7,999 nt of DNA from Promethearchaeota archaeon (GTDB lineage Archaea; Asgardarchaeota; Lokiarchaeia; Sigynarchaeales; MK-D1). Both the position numbers and the translations under genes were made by a program. The stretch spans positions 1 to 7,999 of the forward strand of contig JAEOUK010000322.1 of NCBI GenBank assembly GCA_016839385.1. Reading direction: 5' to 3'. Position 1 is the first letter of the stretch, and each line of letters begins with the position of its first letter. The notes beneath the pieces were generated by a model that worked only from the letters and a program-made list of their open reading frames with translations, was not told the DNA's origin and made no database searches. Shown here piece by piece: positions 1-6,946 of the stretch.

Positions 1-339
1 ATTCCAAGCCAGTGGTGACCAGATTGTAATATGCTCTGTGTATTTGCCCGTTACATGATCAATTTTCACAGAGCAATAAGGAGGGAATCCTTTCATTGAA
101 CTCATCGGTAGTAGTCGTAGAATCAAGCTCATTGCTTTATTTTTAAATTTCCCGGTATCGTTGATCTCAACAGATGAAACTTTAATTAAACTCTCGGTAA
201 ATTTACTTTTTAGCTGCTCTTCGATATATTCGATATTACAGCGTAAACGCACATTTTCGGTTTCAACAAGGTTCGATGTATCAAAAAAATGAATCTTGTC
301 TTTTTCTTTCATAGTTTCAATATTTTCTTTTTTTTGCAT
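1..339 (-). CDS. Partial tannase/feruloyl-esterase-like protein (N-terminal 113 codons)
   Basis: This open reading frame starts at an ATG at 337-339 and is still open at the left edge, so only its first 113 residues are visible. A GAGGA ribosome binding site sits about 9 nt before the ATG, and the gap to the upstream esterase stop codon is 16 nt, so it belongs to the same transcript. The start is lysine- and glutamate-rich (MQKKENIETMKEK) with no signal peptide. The last visible part reads FPPYCSVKIDHVTG, then ITIWSPLAWN. A cysteine followed by a beta strand and then 'PL-x-WN' resembles the opening of the tannase/feruloyl esterase family, where the next segment is normally a glycine-rich loop; that loop, the catalytic serine and the rest lie outside the window. 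If correct, the enzyme would hydrolyse phenolic (galloyl, feruloyl or caffeoyl) esters. The family call is tentative because no catalytic residue is visible; the ORF itself is well supported. Confidence 0.6.
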   Translation of the reverse strand, partial: MQKKENIETMKEKDKIHFFDTSNLVETENVRLRCNIEYIEEQLKSKFTESLIKVSSVEINDTGKFKNKAMSLILRLLPMSSMKGFPPYCSVKIDHVTGKYTEHITIWSPLAWN

Positions 340-355
340 ATTACTTTTTCCTCTT

Positions 356-1345
356 TCATTTTCTATTTATCGCAAAAATCGAAAGCGCCTTGTCGATTTT
401 GGTTATTTTTTCATCCTTTATCTTGACAAATTGCAACACATTTTTGAGTGAGATACCATCCACAAATGCTCCAATCTGCTTCTTAGACGCTACATAAATC
501 AGGTATAAAGGCAAAAATCTTCTTTTTACTAATTTATGTGCTTCTTCGTTTTCAAAAATGATTTTGCAGGAGTTCATGCTCGAAAGCGTTTGGGCAAATT
601 GGTCGTTATATTCAGCACATTCTCTGATTGAAATATATCGACCTGAAATAAGCTCTTCAATCCATTCTATGCTCTCCTTTACCCAATTACCTACCCTTGA
701 GCAAAATAACGACCCGACTGCACCGACATCTTTACCGATAGAAAATCCGTGCATTGCATAGCCATAGATATGTGTCTCATAATCGATATAATTCTCATTT
801 AGCGCTTTGATAAATTCTGTAGTGTTGTTAATGGGGACAATCCAATCATTTCGGGAGGACACAATAAAGCATGGACAAGTATTCATATTAACTGCTTCAT
901 TTGCATCAGGTGCATTTGGTGCAGTAATTTCCATCCAATGTTTTATTGTAGCCCCATAACAGATGATAGCGGCATATGGTTTATGTTTTGCAGTCGATGC
1001 GGCAATTGAAATGAGATGTCCTCCTGCTGAAAAACCTGCTGCCAAAATGTATTCTGTATCGACGTGAAATTTTTCCGCATTGTCAATTATGTATTGCATC
1101 GCTTGCTCATAATCATCCAAAGGGTAAGGCCACTGGTAATGCTTCCCTACTGAATAACATAAAACAAAAGCATTAAGACCGTAAGAATTATACACTTTCG
1201 CGACGGGTTCACCTTCCGATGCTTCACATTCTGTGTATCCTCCACCAGGGACGATAAGTATTGTCGGAGCTTTTTTTTCCGATACAGTATATGGAGTCAA
1301 AAATACATCCCGTTCTTTATTTAAGTATATTTTATTCCTTTGCAT
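356..1345 (-). CDS. Acetylesterase-type alpha/beta-hydrolase with C-terminal extension
   Basis: A 329-residue alpha/beta-hydrolase. The oxyanion-hole segment PGGGY is at residues 33-37, the nucleophile elbow GFSAGGH at 104-110 with Ser106 as nucleophile, Asp167 (in SSRNDW) is the likely acid, and His199 (MHGF) closes the triad. This arrangement is typical of small bacterial acetyl-/feruloyl-esterase-like hydrolases found beside glycoside hydrolases, which remove acetyl or other acyl groups from carbohydrates. No signal peptide is visible, so it should act in the cytoplasm. The hydrolase domain is complete by about residue 235; residues ~236-329 form an extra domain I do not recognise. The start is well supported: an AGGAG sits 8 nt before the ATG. 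The gene follows the rhamnosidase after 53 nt and precedes the next gene by 16 nt, so the three are probably co-transcribed. The esterase class is solid; the substrate is unknown. Confidence 0.85.
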   Translation of the reverse strand: MQRNKIYLNKERDVFLTPYTVSEKKAPTILIVPGGGYTECEASEGEPVAKVYNSYGLNAFVLCYSVGKHYQWPYPLDDYEQAMQYIIDNAEKFHVDTEYILAAGFSAGGHLISIAASTAKHKPYAAIICYGATIKHWMEITAPNAPDANEAVNMNTCPCFIVSSRNDWIVPINNTTEFIKALNENYIDYETHIYGYAMHGFSIGKDVGAVGSLFCSRVGNWVKESIEWIEELISGRYISIRECAEYNDQFAQTLSSMNSCKIIFENEEAHKLVKRRFLPLYLIYVASKKQIGAFVDGISLKNVLQFVKIKDEKITKIDKALSIFAINRK

Positions 1346-1398
1346 CGATCTTTCTCCTTTTATTTGAATATATTAAACTAGTATCAATATGAATTCTA

Positions 1399-3957
1399 TC
1401 AGAAAGTGTATTTTCCACTACCAACTTCATGTGTTTTACCCTTCCAGATTATAGATGCCGTTGTATTGCAAGGAATAGTCGCCTCTATAACATCTTTTGT
1501 CCAATATACCGAAATCTCACCAAATTCACTCAGATATGTTCGTCTACACCATTCTAATTGTCCGGTCGACAGTGGATTAATGATAATATGCTTAAATCCG
1601 GGTTTTCCAATATTGATACCCGCAATATTGCGGAAAATCCAATCATCGACACACCCGTATGCATAATGGTCGAAGCTAACTCTTTCAGGTTTCCCTTCTG
1701 GACTAATTGCTCTCCAATCTTCCCAGATAGTCGTTGCTCCATGATCGATTTGATATAGCCATGATGGTTGGGAATCTTGCCAGAGTACTTTTTCAGCGAG
1801 ATCTCGGCGACCAATTTTCACAAGCGAATCTAATAAGAAAGGTGTAGCTAAAAATCCGGTATCCAACCTGTATTCATTCTTCTCGAGGAGTGATACTAGA
1901 TTTTCCTCAAAGGAATCCTTATATTCTTCAGGTACCAAATCAAAGGCAATTGCAAGAACATAAGCCCCCATAAAATCTACTAGCATTTTTCCATCTTTCA
2001 TTATCCCTTTCTGGATCGCCAATTTAATCTTCTCGGCTATATCGAAATAGTAATCAGCAGCATCATTCCCAAGAATAGAAGCGATTTTTGCCATAGTGTG
2101 TACTGATAGGAAGCCGTAAAATGGTGCAGTATAGGAAGCCGAGATCTTGCATGTCTCAAAACCATCGATCGGTAAAGGTTGACTAGGTATAAGCCACTCA
2201 CCAAAATGAAAACCCGTGTTCCACAAATACTGGTCAATTTCTTCAGGTAAATTAGTATTTCCCCGTTTTTCTTTAGCGGTTCGGATAACATAATCACACC
2301 ATCGCTTCATAGTTTCATAATTTTCTTTCAAGATAAGAATATTACCGGTCACTTTATACATGATGTAGGGTACAATTACTGCAGCATCACTCCAACCGGC
2401 GATGCCCGTAATTTTTGTCTCACCAAAATCTGCTGCAACTTTATAGGATAATTTTTCATACAGTCTTGTGAATGGGACGACCATTGGAATCACACCATCT
2501 TCCATCTGATCCGCTGCAAGATTTTGAAGATAACTAGTTAACAATGGCGTTACATCCTCATTAATAAGCGCTGTCTTCGCATAAATCTGAATATCTCCTG
2601 TAAATCCGGCTTTTTCTCTTGTTGGGCAGTCCGTTGGAACAGACATCATGTTATTTGTCTGAGACCACCGGATATTTTGATACAAACGATTAAGTCGTTC
2701 ATCGGAACATTCAAAAGTACCTAGATTCTCCTTTTCAGTTGACAGAACAACAGCTGTGCAATCTTCTTTTTTGAGATTATCTAATCCACTTACCCGGATA
2801 TACCGAAATCCGTGAAATGTAAATAAAGCTTCATATTCACATGTCTTTCCATCAGAAACGTAAATATCCTTCTGCGGTACATACATTGAGTTAAAATAAT
2901 TACCATTCTCATCAGTAACTTCAAAGTATTCGAAAATTATCTCTGTTCCTTTCGGTGAATCGATGTGGATGCGGGAACGACCGCTTATAACCTGCCCAAA
3001 ATCAACGATAGTCTCTCCAGCAGGGGACGTATATATTTGAGTTGCAGGAAGTAGTTTCACAGGACGTATAGGTGACATTGGTTGTGCGTAAAGGTTCTGA
3101 TAGCCAAAATCGACTATTTTAACCGTTTGTTTTACTCCTAAAGGGACGGTCGCATCTTGTTTTTCTCCAAAAAATAGATCGGAAAATTGTACCGAACCAG
3201 TGAAGCATTGCACATCACCATCAGAGATGACAGTCTGTTTGAGACCATCTTCAAACTCCAATTCAAGCTGGAACAATACAGCAGGCATACCATGGAAATC
3301 CTTCATGATCGGTGCTGTCTGAGGACATAGATACCAGCCATCCCCAACATACATTGATAAGTTATTTTCTCCACTTTTCAGTATCTCTGTTACATCATAT
3401 GTCTGGTAATACAAAATGTTCCGATAGACTGTATGTTCGGGGGCAAATTCCCGATCATCTGGTCGTTTTTCATTAATGAGTATTCGATAAACACCATAAG
3501 AACTAGCATAAAGCCGCGCTTTGCTAATCTTACCTTCAACAATAAAATTTTTTGAGAACCATACTGCGGGTGGTTGAAGACCATACTCCCACTTTTTTTC
3601 TTCACGCGGGATAGTACTCTCGATCCATTTAGCTTTCCAGTCGCTTGCATCAAGAAATGCAGTTTCAAAGAACGATTTCGCTTTAGAAATGTTGCTTTTA
3701 TTATCTTGAATAGTAACTTCCCACCGATACTGTCGACAGCTTTGCAACTGTTCACCTTCATATTCGATAAACGACTGTTGTTGACTTTCAACTATACCAG
3801 TATCCCAGACAATGTTTTCATTCTCTGAAACTACGATTCGGTAGGAACTCTGTATTATATTTTTTTCTTTGCTTTCCATCATCCATGAAAAATATGGATT
3901 CCGATCAATCCCTAGTGGATTTTTCCTGTGAAGAGTTTTTAGATTTATGATTTTCAT
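1399..3957 (-). CDS. Alpha-L-rhamnosidase, glycoside hydrolase family 78
   Basis: An 852-residue protein of the usual GH78 length and layout: an N-terminal beta domain beginning with the family-typical 'NPLGID...PYFSW' (residues 13-25), the DWKAKWIE segment (106-113) opening the second beta domain, a DFGQ...G stretch (319-326), an (alpha/alpha)6-barrel catalytic domain from about 415, and a C-terminal beta domain from about 785. The barrel carries TDCPTREKAGFTGD at 442-455, in which Glu448 matches the GH78 general acid, and TTIWEDW at 742-748, in which Glu746 matches the general base; SFDHYAYG (761-768) is also a family hallmark. The enzyme removes terminal alpha-L-rhamnose with inversion. 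There is no signal peptide, so the substrate is presumably imported by the adjacent GPH transporter. A weak AAGGA ribosome binding site lies about 12 nt before the ATG. A hairpin terminator separates this gene from the transporter, so its expression may depend on readthrough. Confidence 0.95.
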   Translation of the reverse strand: MKIINLKTLHRKNPLGIDRNPYFSWMMESKEKNIIQSSYRIVVSENENIVWDTGIVESQQQSFIEYEGEQLQSCRQYRWEVTIQDNKSNISKAKSFFETAFLDASDWKAKWIESTIPREEKKWEYGLQPPAVWFSKNFIVEGKISKARLYASSYGVYRILINEKRPDDREFAPEHTVYRNILYYQTYDVTEILKSGENNLSMYVGDGWYLCPQTAPIMKDFHGMPAVLFQLELEFEDGLKQTVISDGDVQCFTGSVQFSDLFFGEKQDATVPLGVKQTVKIVDFGYQNLYAQPMSPIRPVKLLPATQIYTSPAGETIVDFGQVISGRSRIHIDSPKGTEIIFEYFEVTDENGNYFNSMYVPQKDIYVSDGKTCEYEALFTFHGFRYIRVSGLDNLKKEDCTAVVLSTEKENLGTFECSDERLNRLYQNIRWSQTNNMMSVPTDCPTREKAGFTGDIQIYAKTALINEDVTPLLTSYLQNLAADQMEDGVIPMVVPFTRLYEKLSYKVAADFGETKITGIAGWSDAAVIVPYIMYKVTGNILILKENYETMKRWCDYVIRTAKEKRGNTNLPEEIDQYLWNTGFHFGEWLIPSQPLPIDGFETCKISASYTAPFYGFLSVHTMAKIASILGNDAADYYFDIAEKIKLAIQKGIMKDGKMLVDFMGAYVLAIAFDLVPEEYKDSFEENLVSLLEKNEYRLDTGFLATPFLLDSLVKIGRRDLAEKVLWQDSQPSWLYQIDHGATTIWEDWRAISPEGKPERVSFDHYAYGCVDDWIFRNIAGINIGKPGFKHIIINPLSTGQLEWCRRTYLSEFGEISVYWTKDVIEATIPCNTTASIIWKGKTHEVGSGKYTF

Positions 3958-3986
3958 TGTAGAATTAATTCCTTTATTTATGATAA

Positions 3987-4031
3987 GAAAAAAATTTCAG
4001 TGAAATATCACACCACAAGATATTTTCACTG
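3987..4031 (-). terminator. Rho-independent terminator (or attenuator) after the transporter
   Basis: On the minus strand, 18 nt after the transporter stop codon, CAGTGAAAATATC (4031-4019) pairs with GATATTTCACTG (4009-3998): 12 base pairs with one bulged A and a 9-nt loop. The stem is followed by AAA and a run of seven T (3994-3988). This is the form of an intrinsic terminator. The stem is AT-rich, so termination could be partial. The rhamnosidase ATG is only 30 nt beyond the T-run, which favours a role as intercistronic attenuator or mRNA-stabilising hairpin over a true operon end. Confidence 0.75.
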
Positions 4032-4049
4032 TCTACATGCTTTTTAGCC

Positions 4050-4799
4050 TTAGTATTTCCTGGATAATTGCGCATCGCATTCCTCACGAGTAATTTCGCC
4101 ACCATTGCATTTTGCCATTAGTTCTACATCCTTATCTTTAAGTCTGTAGAAGAATATTACCAGAACACCGAGTAAATAGCCAATAGCTGGTAATCCAACG
4201 TAAAGAAACCACAGAACTGGATAAACACTGGCAGGTTGTACAACAGCCGCTGCTTCCAGATCAGCAAAACTATTCGCAACAACCGTTTGCCATCCACTGA
4301 GACCAAGTAGAAATAATCCCAAAGAAGCTGCAATACTTGTAGTAGTTTTATTGAAAAAGCTCGTAATAGCAAATGCAATTCCCGAGCTATCTTTTCCTGT
4401 TTTATATCGAGCATATTCAACTGTACCCGGCATCAAATATTGCAATGCCATGTCTTTTAACATACTCGGAAACGCTTGTGCCACAAGCAATGCCATACAG
4501 AGTATCACCCAATTATATCCGACAAAATACATAGTTGCCCATATAGCCACTCCGATAAGACCAAATACCAGAATCACTTTTCGAGCTCCAAATTTTTTCA
4601 CAATTTTAGGCGAAAAGATCTGAAGAATTAGTTGCGGAATGAATGCGATTGCAATTGGGTAGACAAGTATTAGAGCACTTCCAAACAAGTAAAAGGAAGC
4701 AAAGAGACCAATGGAAGCACCCGTTTGCAGACACGCTGTAATTACACTGCTGAGTAAATATATCTGTAAATACTTGTTCACTTTAATAGCCTTTAGCAT
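4050..4799 (-). CDS. GPH-family (MelB-like) sugar symporter, C-terminal half
   Basis: A 249-residue membrane protein with about six hydrophobic helices, corresponding to TM7-TM12 of a glycoside-pentoside-hexuronide:cation symporter (major facilitator superfamily). The segment GTVEYARYKTGKDSSGIAF (residues 125-143) is the strongly conserved GPH signature between TM10 and TM11, and the opening MLKAIKVNKY is how the second half of GPH proteins usually begins at the end of the central loop. It lies in exactly the same reading frame as the upstream half: TAG at 4818-4820 is followed by six sense codons (RYTFKD) and then this ATG. Those six residues read like native GPH loop sequence. AAGGA lies only 1 nt before this ATG, too close for a good ribosome binding site, so independent initiation looks poor. 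Most likely the two parts form one 492-codon gene interrupted by a nonsense codon; readthrough or re-initiation are alternatives. Confidence 0.75.
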   Translation of the reverse strand: MLKAIKVNKYLQIYLLSSVITACLQTGASIGLFASFYLFGSALILVYPIAIAFIPQLILQIFSPKIVKKFGARKVILVFGLIGVAIWATMYFVGYNWVILCMALLVAQAFPSMLKDMALQYLMPGTVEYARYKTGKDSSGIAFAITSFFNKTTTSIAASLGLFLLGLSGWQTVVANSFADLEAAAVVQPASVYPVLWFLYVGLPAIGYLLGVLVIFFYRLKDKDVELMAKCNGGEITREECDAQLSRKY

Positions 4800-4817
4800 A
4801 TCCTTAAACGTGTATCT

Positions 4818-4820
4818 CTA
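4818..4820 (-). other. In-frame amber (TAG) codon interrupting the GPH transporter
   Basis: Minus-strand sequence around the stop reads GAA TAG AGA TAC ACG TTT AAG GAT ATG, with the frame continuing uninterrupted for 255 codons. The stop falls in the cytoplasmic loop between helices 6 and 7, at codon 237 of 492. A single C-to-T change from CAG (Gln) would account for it. The other five stops visible in the window are TGA (three) and TAA (two); no other gene here ends in TAG. Confidence 0.85.
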
Positions 4821-5528
4821 TTCTTGTTTTTCTTGGATCTGATCAAGTCTTATATTGTGCTCCTTTCCTTTTATTGCAAGAGGAATCATTAAAACAAGGA
4901 ACATTGCAGTAAATATATAAACAACTGTGGGAATGCTCATACCAACCTCTTCACTTACCAATGCAACCCAAAGGACTCCTAAGGTCACCATGGAGAAAGC
5001 TGTGATAGTAAATTTCACCATAATGATCCTATTCCGCTCTTCTAGATTATCAGTAAGGGTGATAACCATAGAACTCATCGGTACTTCGATCAGTGTATAA
5101 CTTAAATCGTAAAATAGATAGAAAATTGCAAACCAGATTAGTTTAGCAGCGCTAGACCAACTTGCTGGCATCAGAAACACTGCTACTGTAAACAGAGGGA
5201 ATAACCAAAAAGTTACACGATACCAAGGAAGATATTTTCCATCTTTTACAATTTTCCGGGTCATTTTCCAATTTTTTGGATTTGTCCGATCTACAACAAA
5301 TCCAAAAATGACGTCATCCACTGCATCAACTATTTTAACTGCTAACATCACTGCAGAAATTAAAATTAGATCCAAACCACGGAATACTAAAAATAGACTC
5401 ATAAGTCCAACAACGAGATTCCCAATACCAAATCTCCCGAAATCACCAATAAAATACAAGAATCGCTCTTTTTTTGTAGTTTTCCAGTCCGGGTGCTTAT
5501 TTCTTGCTTTGTTATTTTCGGCTTCCAT
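4818..5528 (-). CDS. GPH-family (MelB-like) sugar symporter, N-terminal half
   Basis: A 236-residue protein with about six membrane helices (roughly residues 24-48, 53-79, 105-121, 128-150, 170-192 and 199-219), equal to TM1-TM6 of a GPH symporter. Family signatures are FIGDFGRFGIGNL (26-38), KIVDAVDDVIFGFVVDRT (65-82, the 'DA-x-DP-x-x-G' motif whose acidic residues belong to the cation/sugar site in MelB relatives, here with Val in place of Pro), GKYLPWYR (97-104) and SYTLIEVPMSSM (143-154). GPH carriers import glycosides with Na+ or H+; linkage to a GH78 rhamnosidase and esterases suggests a rhamnoside cargo. The start is supported by AGGA 7 nt before the ATG. Upstream is a 192-bp control region with two operators. 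The ORF ends at the amber codon described separately, in the middle of the normal TM6-TM7 loop, and the rest of the protein continues in the same frame. Confidence 0.8.
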   Translation of the reverse strand: MEAENNKARNKHPDWKTTKKERFLYFIGDFGRFGIGNLVVGLMSLFLVFRGLDLILISAVMLAVKIVDAVDDVIFGFVVDRTNPKNWKMTRKIVKDGKYLPWYRVTFWLFPLFTVAVFLMPASWSSAAKLIWFAIFYLFYDLSYTLIEVPMSSMVITLTDNLEERNRIIMVKFTITAFSMVTLGVLWVALVSEEVGMSIPTVVYIFTAMFLVLMIPLAIKGKEHNIRLDQIQEKQE

Positions 5529-5566
5529 ATCTTAATCCTACTCATGAATTTTGTTTTGAAAACATC

Positions 5567-5586
5567 ATTCTGTTACAAATGTATCA
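5567..5586. promoter_or_regulatory. Putative operator O1
   Basis: Contains TGTTACAAATGTATCA (5571-5586), an imperfect palindrome of the form TGnTACAnnTGTAnCA. The 20-bp block 5567-5586 recurs in inverted orientation at 5624-5643 with one mismatch. It lies about 50 bp upstream of the transporter start codon. The binding protein is unknown and no regulator gene is in the window. Confidence 0.65.
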
Positions 5587-5623
5587 CATCTCAACTTCTA
5601 TTTAAATCATTCTTGATAAAATA

Positions 5624-5643
5624 TGATACAGTTGTAACAGAAT
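5624..5643. promoter_or_regulatory. Putative operator O2
   Basis: Contains TGATACAGTTGTAACA (5624-5639), again TGnTACAnnTGTAnCA, and is the 19/20 inverted copy of O1. The centre-to-centre distance to O1 is 53 bp, close to five helical turns, so proteins bound at both sites would face the same side of the DNA and could interact. Confidence 0.65.
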
Positions 5644-5720
5644 AAAACTAGATGGAAAAGAATGGAAACGGAATTTCAATATAAATCTTCAATCAAAAAT
5701 AAAAAAAGTAAAAAAGTGCG

Positions 5721-6914
5721 TCATTGATCACCATAAATAGTGAATGTTAATTCTTCTACTTTTTTACTGATATAGGAAGACCATCCACCGATATCGGAGC
5801 GAGCCATCATAAATACAACTTCCAATTTGTCCTCCGGACTCACAAAAAAATGAGTGCCGTAGTGACCCGACCATCCGTATGTCCCTTTTCGGGCAAAACT
5901 TCCAGCTTTTTCAGGATCTTGCCTAATCATCATTCCTAGCCCCCATACCAATCCTGGAGCAAATTCCAAATGATTGACAGCACCTTCGGTATGCATTAGC
6001 TTAATTGTCTCGGGATTCAGAAATTGTTTATCTTTATACGTACCTTCTGAACAGAGCATTTGACCCAGATGATCAAAATCATCAAGTGTACTATAAAGAC
6101 CGCCAGAAGCTGAGAAGTAGTTCGGGCCGATTCGACCAACAAATTGAATATCTTCTTTTGTACCAGTCATATTCACATGTTTAGCTTTTCGAGTTTTGTA
6201 AATCAGTGCTACACGTTTCCGCTGTTCCTCTGTTGGACGAAAAGTGGCATCTTTCATTTCTAGAGGTTCGAAAATTTCTCGCTTCAAATATTCTGGAAAT
6301 GACAATCCGCTGGTAACTTCTATGATTCTAGCAAGAACATCAAAGGAAGCCATAGGGGAATACCCAGTTGCAGTTCCCGGTTGAAAATCTAATGGGTATT
6401 TAGCATATTTTTCCGCCCGAGTCTTTAAGGTATCGTCTTCATATTTCATTTTCATTAACGCAAGGTAACCAGCCGCACCCATTTCCAAACCAGATGAGTG
6501 GGACAACAGATCACGAATTGTAATCTCCCTTTCAGCAGGAGCGGTCTTGACCTTGTCATGCTTAAAGGTCAAAATCATCCACAGTGGATGTTTTATCTTT
6601 TCGAGATTCAAATATCTTTTATCAACAACAACCTTTGGATCTGCAAATTCCGGGATGTATTTGCTGACCTTATCCTCCAAACTAATTTTACCTTGCTCAA
6701 AGAGTTTCATAACCGCTACGGTCGTTACAATCTTCGTCATGGAAGCTAATTTGAAAATTGTGTCATCATCAATTGGTTTTTGTTCTTCGACATTTGAATA
6801 ACCCCATTTGTTTCGATAGATGATTTCGCAGTCCTTTCTAACAATGAGAGAAGCTCCCGCTATTTCTTTTGTATCCAGGTATTGTTCCATCGTTTCACTA
6901 ATTTTGTCTCTCAT
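5721..6914 (-). CDS. Beta-lactamase-fold serine hydrolase (class C-like, EstB-type esterase)
   Basis: A 397-residue protein of the beta-lactamase/penicillin-binding-protein-like serine hydrolase family. The S-x-x-K motif is SMTK at residues 58-61 (Ser58 nucleophile, Lys61 base), the second motif is YSP at 185-187 (Tyr185), and the third region is GWSGHYGTHFFVSP (347-360). Other family hallmarks are TIRDLLSHSSGLEMG (132-146) and FEPLEMKDATF (215-225). No signal peptide or membrane anchor is visible, unlike periplasmic or extracellular beta-lactamases and PBPs, so a cytoplasmic esterase acting on small acyl esters is more likely than a resistance enzyme. The segment between IPEF and the TIRDLLSHSSGL block (about residues 91-130) seems longer than usual. 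The ATG follows AAAGGAG with a rather long 12-nt spacer and lies 32 nt after the preceding hydrolase stop, so the two genes are probably co-transcribed. The fold call is firm; the substrate is inferred only from context. Confidence 0.9.
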   Translation of the reverse strand: MRDKISETMEQYLDTKEIAGASLIVRKDCEIIYRNKWGYSNVEEQKPIDDDTIFKLASMTKIVTTVAVMKLFEQGKISLEDKVSKYIPEFADPKVVVDKRYLNLEKIKHPLWMILTFKHDKVKTAPAEREITIRDLLSHSSGLEMGAAGYLALMKMKYEDDTLKTRAEKYAKYPLDFQPGTATGYSPMASFDVLARIIEVTSGLSFPEYLKREIFEPLEMKDATFRPTEEQRKRVALIYKTRKAKHVNMTGTKEDIQFVGRIGPNYFSASGGLYSTLDDFDHLGQMLCSEGTYKDKQFLNPETIKLMHTEGAVNHLEFAPGLVWGLGMMIRQDPEKAGSFARKGTYGWSGHYGTHFFVSPEDKLEVVFMMARSDIGGWSSYISKKVEELTFTIYGDQ

Positions 6915-6946
6915 ACCACAAACGTTCTCCTTTATTTCCTGATTTT

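Larger units (their letters stand above)
5529..5720. promoter_or_regulatory. Control region between serine hydrolase and transporter
   Basis: This is the largest intergenic gap in the window (192 bp). The part next to the serine hydrolase stop encodes T-rich RNA (TTTTTTACTTTTTTTATTTTT on the minus strand), but I found only a weak, about 4-bp hairpin ahead of it, so termination here is uncertain. The middle holds two near-identical operators in inverted orientation (5567-5586 and 5624-5643). Nearer the transporter is an 11-13 bp perfect palindrome TGTTTTGAAAACA (5552-5564). I could not pick out a convincing -35/-10 pair on the minus strand, which fits a weak or activator-dependent promoter. 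Spacing suggests the region controls a second transcription unit starting with the transporter. Confidence 0.55.

Noticed and set aside
1346..1398. A promoter-like pair TTGATA and AATAAA with a 17-bp spacer on the minus strand between rhamnosidase and acetylesterase.
   Set aside because: A transcript started from it would begin inside or after the AGGAG ribosome binding site of the acetylesterase, so it is unlikely to be used; the 53-bp gap fits co-transcription.
1406..1758. Plus-strand ORFs opposite the rhamnosidase end.
   Set aside because: They lie antisense to conserved GH78 sequence, have no ribosome binding site or recognisable motifs, and are explained as shadows of the real reading frame; the same applies to the other plus-strand ORFs opposite the transporter, serine hydrolase and esterases.
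5571..5586. Operator O1 as a CcpA cre site or a Crp site.
   Set aside because: It lacks the central CG of cre and the TGTGA/TCACA arms of Crp; only the 16-bp palindromic spacing is similar.
5701..5720. T-rich tract after the serine hydrolase stop as a rho-independent terminator.
   Set aside because: Only a weak, about 4-bp stem can be drawn before it, so I describe it within the control region and do not call a terminator.
5721..6914. Beta-lactamase resistance gene.
   Set aside because: The S-x-x-K/Tyr motifs define the broad serine hydrolase family, but there is no signal peptide and the neighbours are carbohydrate and ester-cleaving enzymes, so an esterase role is more likely.
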